Below, in pieces: positions 1-7,327 of a stretch of 7,844 nt of DNA. The number at the start of each line of letters is the position of its first letter. Within the stretch, counting starts at the first letter, position 1. The stretch is from Chloroflexota bacterium. Lineage in GTDB: Bacteria > Chloroflexota > Anaerolineae > Promineifilales > Promineifilaceae. Below the pieces are notes generated by a model, which saw nothing but the letters and a program-made list of their open reading frames with translations, was not told the DNA's origin and ran no database searches. The position numbers and the translations under genes were made by a program. Location: contig CAUJGI010000823.1 in the NCBI GenBank assembly GCA_963169155.1, forward strand, positions 1 to 7,844, written 5' to 3'.

Positions 1-2780
1 CAGCCAATTATTCAGGTCATCATCGCCGTCAAGATCACCACCGGTCAGTTCTGCCAGCCAGTCCGTGTCTCTGGCTATCGGTGCGGTGGCCATGAGCTGG
101 TCAGCGCTATCCAGCTCTTCATCGAGCATCGTTTCGGCAACGCTGGGCAGTTCGCCCACCGGATCTTCTTGCTGCGCGGCGAGCTCTTCCAGCCAGGCCA
201 TCGGATCGTCCCAATCTTCGGGCTTGCTGTCTGGGTCCACCACCGCGGCCTTTTGTTCCGGCTTTTGCGCTTTGGGCGGTTCCCGGTGGACCGGTTCTGG
301 CTCGTCGGGCAAGGTAAGCCAATCCAAACCGGAGTCTTCGGCCATATCAAAATCGTCATCACCGGCTTCTTGCAAAGCCCCCGTGTCGGCCTCCAACTGA
401 GCCAACCAGGTAGTGTCCTCAGCGGACACGGGCAAACCGGTGTCTTCGTCTTCCGGCTCCACCTCAATCCCGGAGAGGATTTCGGTGAGGGACGCTTCAA
501 CTGGCTCAATGTCAAAGTCGCCCAGGTTAAATTCGGAGGCAATGGCATCTTCTTCGTAATCAATGCCCGCCAGCAGTTCGGTGAGACCCATCTCATCGGC
601 CGATGCCGTCTCATAATCGGAGGGAATGTCTTTGGGTTCAGCTTCGGCGGTGTCATCATCCCACAAACTGGCAAGCATACCGGTCAGGCCCATGCTCTTT
701 TTCGCTTCTGGCTCTTCTTCCAGTTCTGCGGCTTCTGTGTCGGTGAGGTCAGCCAGGTCGGCCAACCAATCGTCGTCGGATGCGGCCGTATCCAACCCAT
801 CATCCATCTCTCCAGCGTCATCCATGCCCGACAGCAGCCCGGTCAGGCTGACATCTTCGCGATCCAGGTCGGTTAAGCCCAACGAATCGCCAAAATCTGC
901 CGTCGGCTCATCTTCTTCAACCTCATCCAAAAAGCCAGACAGGAAATCCTCGTTCGCCCGGCTGGGTTCCGGTTCCGTCAGGGTGAGGTTAGAGAGCAAA
1001 CCGGTTAGACCAATTTCTTCGGGCTCTTCTTCAGCAGGGGAGGGAACGGCCGTTTCCTCCGCAAAGGTATCGTCCAGCCAATCATCAGCCAACAGTTCCG
1101 GGTCGTCGGCCCAATCGGCCAGCAGCGACTCCATCTGATCCGTTGACAGCGCCTCGTCCGTGTCCTCCACCTCAGTCTCTGGCGACACATCAATTTCAGA
1201 CAGCAGCCCGGTCAATCCCGGCACATCGGTGGATAGGTCCTGAGCCAGCAGCCCGTCATCCTCGTCCAGATCATCCAAATTGACGGGCTCCTGCAACCAG
1301 TCAGGAATATCGGCCGAGGCAGAGTCCCATTCATCAACAATTTCCAGCCCAGGGGCCGCCTCGGCCGCGTTGAGCCAGCTTGGCATCCCTTCGGTTTCGA
1401 TGGGCGGGTCGGGCAGCGGCGACATATCCGCTTTGTCCGATGTTAATTCATCCAGCCAGTTAAGGACATCTGCGGTCGAATCTTCTTCCGGCGCAGCTTC
1501 CTTTTTCGGTTTTTCCGGCTGTGGTGGCGGTTGGGGATCGTTTTCACTACTCACGGCGGCCTCCGATTCCTCTGACAAGTCAACTTCACTATCGAGCCAA
1601 TCTGGAATATTGGCAAAATCATCATCGTCTAATTCTGGTATGACCAGATTAGGGTATATGTCTTCAATATCTTCACTTTGCAGGATGGCATCCAGATCGG
1701 CCTCAGCCGATTCGAGCCAATCATCGGCATCACTCAGGGCAGACAGCTCACTGGTGGTGGCATCCAGCTCCAGACCGGCAAAAGAGCTTTCCGGCCCGTC
1801 GTCCGGTTCAATGGTTTCATCAATGGCACCTTCGGTAAGGGCGGCCAACCAATCATCGGCCCCACCCAAAGCATCGGTGTCACTCACTTCCAGCGAAAAG
1901 TCACCGATGGTCCGTTCTACCTCGTCCAGTACGGCCGTTGGCCCAAATTCCGGCTCTTCCGGTTCCTCTACTTCTACTTCTTCAAAAATCTGCAGCTCAA
2001 CCTCGTCCAGGAAGGAAAGATCATCTTCCTCTGGCGCTTTATCCGCCGGATCGCTGGCCAACTCATCGGCCAGCGCCGCGGCCTCGACGGGTTCTTCCGC
2101 TTCTTCCTCTTCCACCATCCAGTCCAGCGCATCTTCAGGGCTCAGCTGCATCGCTTCCAGCTCATCGTCGGGAATTTCGGAAAGCCAGAACGGCGTCTTG
2201 GGTTCTTGCACGATGTGGGGTTCGCTGTCAGCCCAGTTCATCAGGCTGTCATCCATCAGGTTGGTGGCGTCGATTTCAATGGGGGAATCGTCGCTGCCCA
2301 GAGAATCCAGCCAGTTGGGCAGCCCTTCGGAATCAACTTGTGCGGGTTCGTCGGTAACGGCCGTATCCCCCAAATCAGCCCCCAACGCCGCAATTTCAGC
2401 CTCACCGATTTCGTCGGCCGCGCCAAACCAGTCTGAATCTACCGCCGCCGGGTCATCGACCATACCTTCCAGGTCGAGCGGCTGGAAATCGGCTTCTTCT
2501 TCCGTCTCGCCGCGCAAATCGGCCAGCCAATCGGCTTCGAGTTCGCTGGTGGAGAGCTTGAGCGATTCCTTGACCTTGCCCTGGGAGAACCAATCCGTCT
2601 CGCTGGGAACTTCGGCGGCAGCGGCCGTTTCTTCCGGTTCACTCGTCTCGCTGTCGCCAATGTCGGCCAGCCAGTCATAGCTATGCATCCCGCTTTCCGG
2701 CTCGATCACCACCTCACCCAGCCCGGCATCACCGCCGGTCCGTTTGTCGAAGCCCACCTCGCCTACCCAATCGGCCGTAG
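1..2780 (-). repeat. Degenerate protein-level Trp-Leu motif array
   Basis: Within the TPR gene the motif [D/N/P/S]-W-L-x-x-[L/I/A] recurs about 23 times at irregular spacing, on average roughly every 40 residues. On the plus strand it appears as repeated cagccaatc-like words, for example near 1, 52, 313, 395, 760, 1075, 1290, 1372, 1455, 1598, 1712, 1848, 2305, 2530 and 2668. Some copies vary: DWF near 2430 and 2590, DWM near 2120, FWL near 2180, NWA near 2230 and DWV near 2767. The DNA between copies is not conserved, so this is an old, selected protein repeat and not a recent tandem duplication. Confidence 0.8.
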
Positions 2781-3603
2781 ATTCGGCCGATTTTGCAGGC
2801 ATCACCATGCCCGTCTGTAAAAACTCCAGGGAGGTCTCTTTGGGCAGGGGGAACGCGCCTTCGGTAGCAAACGCCCGCCCCACAATCGTCTCTTTGTCCA
2901 GCGATTTTTCCGTCTGCCAGGTGAGGCTGTGCAGCCGATGTAAATATTTTTGCGCTTCGGGGATACGCCCAGTTTGCAGCCAGATTTCGGCCAAAATGGC
3001 ATTGGCGACAATGCAGTTGGGCAGCGAGTCCAACACGCTCAGGCACACTTCCTCAGCATCAATCCGTTGATCGTCGCGCCACAACGCCTCAGCCAGCAGC
3101 ACCTGCAAATCCACGCGCTCTGGCTCTTCAGCCAGAATGCGGCGCAGTTCGGCGGTGGCCTGCTGGTACAATTCGCCCTGCATGTACAGGCGCACCAGCG
3201 CCCCCCGCGTGAGGGGAATGATGCCCAAACGCTCATCCGTTTGCGAGGCGTAAAGCTGACGCAGTTCCCCTTGAATGGCCACGTTGTAGGGCTGAATTTC
3301 GTAAGCCCGCTCCAGGTGCCAGAGCGCCTGATCTAACTGGCTTTCTTCTTTATAGATGATCGACAGACCCACGTGGCTGATAAAGTCGTTCGGATCGGCT
3401 CCCAAAATGCGCAGGAACAAATCGTTGGCCGCATGGTACTCTTGTTTTTCCAGCAAGGCCTTGCCCATTACCCGGTAGGTGTCGATGTGACGGGGGTAGA
3501 GGTGCAGGACGTGCCGACAGTGCTCAATCGATTCAACCAGGCGGTTGTCGTCAATGAGCTTGTCGATCTGCTCCACATAGTCATGCAAAAGAATTGATGT
3601 CAC
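1..3603 (-). CDS. TPR protein with giant acidic Trp-Leu repeat tail (3' end outside window)
   Basis: Seen: a single uninterrupted frame of 1201 codons runs from a GTG at 3603 off the left edge. The GTG is the first possible start after an in-frame TAA at 3622-3624, and an AGAGG ribosome site (3612-3616) lies 8 bases upstream. Residues about 5-225 are helical repeats of TPR type, for example around 40-107 with the ends 'LGADPND' and 'YEIQPYN', and again around 131-225. There is no signal peptide or membrane segment. From about residue 275 the protein becomes strongly acidic and low in Lys/Arg. It carries about 23 Trp-centred motifs (DWLADL, NWLDSL, PDWLQEP, DDWLAAL) from W279 to W1200, plus six LTGLL-type motifs at about residues 793-1045. 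A short Pro/Lys linker lies near 690-705. Known: TPR domains bind protein partners. Inference: a cytoplasmic scaffold or adaptor displaying many copies of a short docking motif. Function and C-terminus are unknown. Confidence 0.9.
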   Translation of the reverse strand, partial: MTSILLHDYVEQIDKLIDDNRLVESIEHCRHVLHLYPRHIDTYRVMGKALLEKQEYHAANDLFLRILGADPNDFISHVGLSIIYKEESQLDQALWHLERAYEIQPYNVAIQGELRQLYASQTDERLGIIPLTRGALVRLYMQGELYQQATAELRRILAEEPERVDLQVLLAEALWRDDQRIDAEEVCLSVLDSLPNCIVANAILAEIWLQTGRIPEAQKYLHRLHSLTWQTEKSLDKETIVGRAFATEGAFPLPKETSLEFLQTGMVMPAKSAESTADWVGEVGFDKRTGGDAGLGEVVIEPESGMHSYDWLADIGDSETSEPEETAAAAEVPSETDWFSQGKVKESLKLSTSELEADWLADLRGETEEEADFQPLDLEGMVDDPAAVDSDWFGAADEIGEAEIAALGADLGDTAVTDEPAQVDSEGLPNWLDSLGSDDSPIEIDATNLMDDSLMNWADSEPHIVQEPKTPFWLSEIPDDELEAMQLSPEDALDWMVEEEEAEEPVEAAALADELASDPADKAPEEDDLSFLDEVELQIFEEVEVEEPEEPEFGPTAVLDEVERTIGDFSLEVSDTDALGGADDWLAALTEGAIDETIEPDDGPESSFAGLELDATTSELSALSDADDWLESAEADLDAILQSEDIEDIYPNLVIPELDDDDFANIPDWLDSEVDLSEESEAAVSSENDPQPPPQPEKPKKEAAPEEDSTADVLNWLDELTSDKADMSPLPDPPIETEGMPSWLNAAEAAPGLEIVDEWDSASADIPDWLQEPVNLDDLDEDDGLLAQDLSTDVPGLTGLLSEIDVSPETEVEDTDEALSTDQMESLLADWADDPELLADDWLDDTFAEETAVPSPAEEEPEEIGLTGLLSNLTLTEPEPSRANEDFLSGFLDEVEEDEPTADFGDSLGLTDLDREDVSLTGLLSGMDDAGEMDDGLDTAASDDDWLADLADLTDTEAAELEEEPEAKKSMGLTGMLASLWDDDTAEAEPKDIPSDYETASADEMGLTELLAGIDYEEDAIASEFNLGDFDIEPVEASLTEILSGIEVEPEDEDTGLPVSAEDTTWLAQLEADTGALQEAGDDDFDMAEDSGLDWLTLPDEPEPVHREPPKAQKPEQKAAVVDPDSKPEDWDDPMAWLEELAAQQEDPVGELPSVAETMLDEELDSADQLMATAPIARDTDWLAELTGGDLDGDDDLNNWL
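470..1223 (-). repeat. Cluster of six LTGLL-type motifs in the acidic tail
   Basis: Six copies of a second short motif, consensus [G/S]-L-T-[G/E]-[L/M/I]-L-[S/A]-x-[I/L/M], lie in this part of the TPR protein. In protein order they read GLTGLLSEI (near 1197-1223), GLTGLLSNL (near 990-1018), SLTGLLSGM (near 826-853), GLTGMLASL (near 665-693), GLTELLAGI (near 567-594) and SLTEILSGI (near 470-497). Copies are about 30 to 70 residues apart and are interspersed with Trp motifs. The motif looks like a short amphipathic helix. Its partner is unknown. Confidence 0.75.
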
Positions 3604-3611
3604 GATTTTCG

Positions 3612-3616
3612 CCTCT
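3612..3616 (-). promoter_or_regulatory. Ribosome binding site that fixes the GTG start
   Basis: AGAGG on the minus strand lies 8 bases before the GTG at 3603. The in-frame TAA at 3622-3624 leaves no other usable start codon between stop and GTG, and the next in-frame ATG (about residue 46) would cut into the first TPR. Confidence 0.6.
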
Positions 3617-3764
3617 AAAAGTTAAACGAAGCGGGCTACTTCTGCTTCTTCCTGCTGAGTGGGAGATTGCCCTGGGAAAGGGGCCGCAGCATGGGGTTCA
3701 GGAGGATTGGGTACGGCCGTATCCCACCAGTGAGATGTCTTGTTATTGTCAACCTAACATAAAT

Positions 3765-3793
3765 ATTATGCTGAGTTTCACCTAATAAATCAA
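3765..3793 (-). promoter_or_regulatory. Candidate promoter for the TPR gene
   Basis: On the minus strand TTGATT (3788-3793) is followed after 17 bases by CATAAT (3765-3770). These match the sigma70 consensus at 4 of 6 and 5 of 6 positions. The -35 element lies in the last codons of the deacetylase gene. Transcription would start near 3757 and give a leader of about 155 bases. A consensus TTGACA at 3747-3752 is closer but has no acceptable -10 at 16-18 bases. No hairpin plus T-tract is seen in the 178-base gap, so read-through from the deacetylase gene is also possible. Confidence 0.3.
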
Positions 3794-4819
3794 GTGATGA
3801 CGCTTTAGTTGGCGCAACAGCTGACTAATGTCCTGTTCTTCACGCGGGCAAAAGCCCAGCGGGTCTTCCATTTTGTCCTGCCCCAGCAAGGCGTAGAGCG
3901 TGTTGAGAATGCCGTAGGAAAGCGCCTGGAGCTGGTAACCGCCCTCCAACACAAAGAGGATACGGCCGTTTGTCAACTCCTGAGCCAGGGTCACCAACGC
4001 CTTGGACAGCTGGGCATACCCCGTCAGGCTGAGCCCTGCCATGGCCAGCGGGTCTTGCCAGTGAGCGTCGTACCCCATCGACACCAGAACCAGCTCTGGC
4101 TTAAACTGCCGGGCCATCGGTTCGATCAATTCGCTGAGAATACGGCCGTAACCCACATCCCCCACGTGGGGCATCAGCGGCACGTTGACGGTGTAGCCAT
4201 GTCCATAACCGTGGCCCAACTCCTGAATGTCGCCCGTACCGGGATAAAACATCCGGGGCATAAAGAGGTGAGTGGAAATAAACATCACCGACTCGTCGTC
4301 GTAGAAAATATCCTGGGTGCCGTTGCCATGGTGCACGTCAAAGTCCAGAATGAGAATGCGTTTAACACCATGCACGACCTGAGCCTGCCGGGCCGCGGCG
4401 GCAATATTGTTAAATAGGCAGAACCCGCTGATACGGCCGTGTTCCGCATGATGCCCCGGCGGCCGTACCAGGGCAAAACCATTGTTCACCTTCCCGGTTA
4501 AAATGTGGTCCACCAAAGCAATGGTGGAGCCAGCCGCCAAGCGCGCCAGATCGTAGCTTTGCGCTGTGGCGTAGGTATCGCCATGATCCAGAATGCCCCC
4601 CCCTACCGCCGACACCTCACGCACCCGCTCAATAAGTGGCGCAGCATGGATGCGGCGCAGCTGCTTAACTGTAGCTGGCGTGGGCGCTACCAGGGACACG
4701 TCGGCCAAAACGCCCTCTTTTTCCAGGAAAGGCAACAGGTGGCTAATACGCTTTTCGTTTTCCGGGTGGCCAGGTTTGGTGTGGTGGATGGCGGGGACAT
4801 AAACTGCGGCAGTGGTCAT
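3782..4819 (-). CDS. Histone deacetylase superfamily enzyme (AcuC/class II HDAC-like)
   Basis: A zinc-dependent amidohydrolase of 345 residues, the usual size for bacterial members, expected to be cytoplasmic. The N-terminal signature GHPENEKR is at 17-24. The catalytic His pair H123/H124 sits in RPPGHHA, followed by GFCLFNN (132-138). Zinc ligands D161 and H163 are in DFDVHHGNG, and D251 is in SMGYDAH. The transition-state tyrosine is Y295 in LEGGY. Every residue of the active centre is therefore present. Known: the family removes acetyl groups from acetyl-lysine of proteins such as acetyl-CoA synthetase (AcuC) or from acetylated polyamines. The sequence does not decide the substrate, and no acetyltransferase or acs gene is visible nearby. 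The ATG at 4819 has GGAG 5 bases upstream (4825-4828). Three ACGGCCGT octamers lie in the gene, each encoding x-Gly-Arg-Ile. Confidence 0.93.
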   Translation of the reverse strand: MTTAAVYVPAIHHTKPGHPENEKRISHLLPFLEKEGVLADVSLVAPTPATVKQLRRIHAAPLIERVREVSAVGGGILDHGDTYATAQSYDLARLAAGSTIALVDHILTGKVNNGFALVRPPGHHAEHGRISGFCLFNNIAAAARQAQVVHGVKRILILDFDVHHGNGTQDIFYDDESVMFISTHLFMPRMFYPGTGDIQELGHGYGHGYTVNVPLMPHVGDVGYGRILSELIEPMARQFKPELVLVSMGYDAHWQDPLAMAGLSLTGYAQLSKALVTLAQELTNGRILFVLEGGYQLQALSYGILNTLYALLGQDKMEDPLGFCPREEQDISQLLRQLKRHHLIY

Positions 4820-4852
4820 TTCAGCTCCAGGAAGGATGGGTCAATCATTCAC

Positions 4853-4865
4853 GGGTATTATACCC
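4853..4865 (-). promoter_or_regulatory. -10 element of the deacetylase gene inside a 13-base palindrome
   Basis: A perfect TATAAT is read on the minus strand at 4857-4862, about 38 bases before the ATG. It is embedded in the inverted repeat GGGTAT-A-ATACCC (4853-4865). No good -35 hexamer is found at 16-18 bases and there is no TG extension. The promoter may therefore depend on an activator, or a repressor may cover the palindrome. Either is inference. Confidence 0.45.
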
Positions 4866-4893
4866 TGAACACCCGCTTTTGCTGGTAGATGAA

Positions 4894-4931
4894 CAAAAAA
4901 GAAAGGGGACGGCCGTAAACGGCCGTCCCCT
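4894..4931 (-). terminator. Intrinsic terminator of hppA
   Basis: On the minus strand a 13-bp perfect stem (arms 4919-4931 and 4904-4916, AGGGGACGGCCGT and its complement) is followed by TTCTTTTTTG. It lies about 40 bases after the hppA stop, just upstream of the deacetylase promoter, and so separates the two transcription units. Both arms contain the octamer ACGGCCGT found throughout the window. Confidence 0.9.
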
Positions 4932-4971
4932 GCTCACGTTTATTTAAGCTTTCTGCCCGACGGGCGCACCG

Positions 4972-7278
4972 TTAGCCGCCAAACCAGATAGAGACCAGTC
5001 CCGCGCCATTGCCAAAGAAGGTAATTAACCCGGCAAACACCACCGACGCCATTGACATCAGCTTGATCAAGATGTTCAGCGACGGGCCAGAGGTATCCTT
5101 AAACGGATCACCCACGGTGTCACCAATAACCGCGCCCTTGTGCGCCTCCGAGCCTTTACCACCGTAATGCCCTTCTTCGATGTACTTTTTGGCGTTATCC
5201 CAGGCACCACCGGCATTGGCCATCATAATGGCCAGCGCAAAACCAGCAGTAAGTGTGCCCCCCAGCAGACCCAACACACCGGCCACGCCAAACAACACGC
5301 CCACCACCACCGGCACAACCAGGGCCAGCATGGAAGGGGCAATCATTTCTTTTTGGGCAGCCGCGGTGCTGATTTCCACGCAGCGGGCATAATCGGGCCG
5401 CTGGGTGCCCAGCAAAATGCCGGGGAATTCACGGAATTGGCGGCGCACTTCTTCCACCATACCACCGGCGGCACGGCCCACGGCCCGCATCGTCATAGCG
5501 GCAAAGTAGAATGCGGTGGTTGCACCGAGAAAGACACCAATCAACACAGCCGGGTTTAGCATGGTGACGTTGTAGAAGGTCATAAAGTCTTGCATGGTCC
5601 AGAATTCAACGGTACGGCCGTTCACGATCAAATCCGCCCCACCGCCATGCAGCGTCAGCGACAGGCGAATCTCTTCCAGGTAAGCCGCCAGCAGCGCCAG
5701 CCCAGTGAGCGCCGCTGAACCAATGGCAAATCCCTTACCCATCGCGGCCGTAGTGTTGCCCACTGCGTCCAGCTGGTCAGTCTTCTCACGCACAGATGGC
5801 TCCAAACCAGCCATTTCAGCATTACCACCAGCGTTATCAGCAATAGGGCCGTAGGCGTCCGTGGCCAAAGTAAAGCCCAGGGTCGAGAGCATACCCACGG
5901 CAGCAATACCCACGCCGTAGAGACCCATTGTGATGTTCTCGATGCCGCCGATGGAGTAAAAGCTAACGGCAATACCCGTCACAACCGCCAGCACCGGAAT
6001 ACCGGTTGATTCCATCCCCACGGCCAACCCTTCAATGAGCAGCGTCGCCGGGCTGGTGACAGCCTGCTCAGCAATGTAGCGCGTCGGCTTGTACGCATGT
6101 GAGGTGTAATATTCAGTGGCTTTACCCACCACAATACCCACAATCAAACCCACCAAAATGGAAACCCATACCTGGTAAGCATTGGGCAGATCCAGAATCA
6201 ACACCACAGGCAGAGACAAAATAGCAATACCGATGGAGCTAACATACAATCCCCGGCTCAGGGCATTGATCAGCTGTGCCTGGCTGGCACCGTCATCGGC
6301 ACGTACCAGGTAGACGCCCAAAATAGAGAGAGCCACGCCAATGGCGGAAATCACAATGGGGGCGGCAATGTAGCGCAGCTGCAAGTCCATTTGCTGCAGC
6401 ACGGTTGGTATCTGCCCATTAAACAGTGCCTCACCGCCAACCACAACGGCCGCTACACCAAGAGCGGCCGTTGCCAAAATCGACCCGGCGTAGGATTCGT
6501 ACAGGTCAGCACCCATACCGGCCACGTCACCCACGTTGTCGCCCACATTGTCGGCAATGGTTGCCGGGTTACGCGGATCGTCTTCCGGGATACCCGCTTC
6601 CACCTTACCCACCAGGTCAGCACCCACATCGGCCGCTTTGGTGTAAATACCACCACCGACACGAGCAAACAGAGCCTGAGTGGAGGCACCCATGCCAAAA
6701 GAGAGCATCGTGGCGGTAATTTGCGGCAGTGGATTGATGGCTTCACGGATAAAATCGGCAGGAGGAATAAAGTAGAGGACCAGGAACCAGACGGTAATGT
6801 CTAGCAGGGCAAAACCCACCACCACCAGACCCATCACGGCACCAGCGCGCAGCGCAATCTGCAACGCACTGTTCAGGCTGTTGCGGGCCGCATTGGCCGC
6901 CCGCGCCGAGGCGTTGGTGGCCGTCTTCATACCAAAAAAGCCGCAAAGCCCAGAGAAAAAGCCACCTGTGAGGAAAGCAACGGGCACAATGGGGTTTTGC
7001 AGATCGAGCATGGCCAAAATCACAAAAATGACAAATAGCCCGGCGAACACCAAACCCACAGCCCGGTACTGCCGCTTGAGGTAGGCCATGGCGCCTTCGC
7101 GGACGGCCTGGGCAATCTCAATCATTTTAGGCGTGCCTTCGCTTTCTTTCATCACCTGGGTATAGAAGTACCAGGCAAATCCCAGGGCCAAAACAGCCCC
7201 GATGGGACCAAGCCACCAAATTAGGGGCAGACTGGCGCGTTCAGACGCTGCTTGTGCGAGAAAAAGTGCGTGTTGCAT
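4972..7278 (-). CDS. hppA: Membrane-bound ion-pumping pyrophosphatase, K+-dependent type
   Basis: This 768-residue polytopic inner-membrane protein hydrolyses pyrophosphate to two phosphates and uses the energy to pump H+ and/or Na+ out of the cytoplasm. Full length is typical and many hydrophobic helices are evident. The substrate-binding motifs are intact: DVGADLVGKVE (217-227 region), PEDDPRNPATIADNVGDNVGD (231-251), DAYGPIADNAGGNAEM (474-489) and GDTVGDPFKDTSGPSLN (719-735). GNTTAAMGKG (507-516) has Ala at 511, where K+-independent enzymes have Lys, so K+ dependence is expected. E261 in DLYESYAG sits where Na+-pumping members carry their gate glutamate, but this residue alone does not separate Na+ from H+ pumps. 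The start at 7278 has AGGAGG at 7292-7297, with a rather long spacing of 13 bases, and no nearer start codon exists. The gene has its own upstream promoter and downstream terminator. Confidence 0.97.
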   Translation of the reverse strand: MQHALFLAQAASERASLPLIWWLGPIGAVLALGFAWYFYTQVMKESEGTPKMIEIAQAVREGAMAYLKRQYRAVGLVFAGLFVIFVILAMLDLQNPIVPVAFLTGGFFSGLCGFFGMKTATNASARAANAARNSLNSALQIALRAGAVMGLVVVGFALLDITVWFLVLYFIPPADFIREAINPLPQITATMLSFGMGASTQALFARVGGGIYTKAADVGADLVGKVEAGIPEDDPRNPATIADNVGDNVGDVAGMGADLYESYAGSILATAALGVAAVVVGGEALFNGQIPTVLQQMDLQLRYIAAPIVISAIGVALSILGVYLVRADDGASQAQLINALSRGLYVSSIGIAILSLPVVLILDLPNAYQVWVSILVGLIVGIVVGKATEYYTSHAYKPTRYIAEQAVTSPATLLIEGLAVGMESTGIPVLAVVTGIAVSFYSIGGIENITMGLYGVGIAAVGMLSTLGFTLATDAYGPIADNAGGNAEMAGLEPSVREKTDQLDAVGNTTAAMGKGFAIGSAALTGLALLAAYLEEIRLSLTLHGGGADLIVNGRTVEFWTMQDFMTFYNVTMLNPAVLIGVFLGATTAFYFAAMTMRAVGRAAGGMVEEVRRQFREFPGILLGTQRPDYARCVEISTAAAQKEMIAPSMLALVVPVVVGVLFGVAGVLGLLGGTLTAGFALAIMMANAGGAWDNAKKYIEEGHYGGKGSEAHKGAVIGDTVGDPFKDTSGPSLNILIKLMSMASVVFAGLITFFGNGAGLVSIWFGG

Positions 7279-7291
7279 GTGCTGTTGGTTG

Positions 7292-7297
7292 CCTCCT
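7292..7297 (-). promoter_or_regulatory. Shine-Dalgarno site of hppA
   Basis: AGGAGG is a full match to the anti-Shine-Dalgarno core but lies 13 bases from the ATG, longer than the usual 5-9. No GTG, TTG or ATG lies between it and 7278. Confidence 0.6.
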
Positions 7298-7309
7298 GTT
7301 GTTGCTAGA

Positions 7310-7327
7310 TTTATTTGGGCAAATAAA
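7310..7327. repeat. AT-rich perfect palindrome overlapping the leader terminator
   Basis: TTTATTTG, two bases, then CAAATAAA form a perfect 8-bp inverted repeat. On the minus strand its left arm is part of the T-tract of the hairpin at 7329-7349, so the two structures compete for the same bases. It lies just before the hppA ribosome site. Confidence 0.55.

Larger units (their letters stand above)
1046..5621. repeat. Highly iterated palindromic octamer ACGGCCGT (dispersed)
   Basis: Exact copies lie at 1046-1053, 1931-1938, 2357-2364, 3713-3720, 3962-3969, 4142-4149, 4433-4440, 4909-4916, 4919-4926 and 5614-5621. That is ten copies where random sequence of this composition would give about 0.2. 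Many near-copies also occur (GCGGCCGT near 784, 2623, 4461, 5745 and 6464, and TCGGCCGTA near 2772). Copies occur inside three different genes, in an intergenic gap and in a terminator stem. Confidence 0.85.

Noticed and set aside
75..674. Minus-strand 199-codon open frame in another frame
   Set aside because: It overlaps the TPR gene fully, is rich in Pro/Arg/Trp without domain signs, and is an out-of-frame shadow.
1280..2680. Long plus-strand open frame encoding a Ser-rich 466-residue product
   Set aside because: It is the antisense of the Asp/Glu-rich tail: GAT, GAA and GAC codons read backwards give Ser-rich sequence. The minus-strand frame is longer, continuous with a TPR domain, and has a ribosome site.
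1..2780. Repeated cagccaatc-like words suggesting a CRISPR or tandem DNA repeat array
   Set aside because: Spacing is irregular and the words are degenerate, only matching at codon level as Trp-Leu motifs. No constant repeat and spacer lengths exist.
4505..4888. Plus-strand open frame opposite the start of the deacetylase gene
   Set aside because: It is antisense to a gene with complete catalytic motifs, and no family resemblance is seen.
4953..4963. Short GCCCG/CGGGC hairpin just after the hppA stop
   Set aside because: The stem is short with a one-base loop and no T-tract. The strong terminator at 4894-4931 follows directly.
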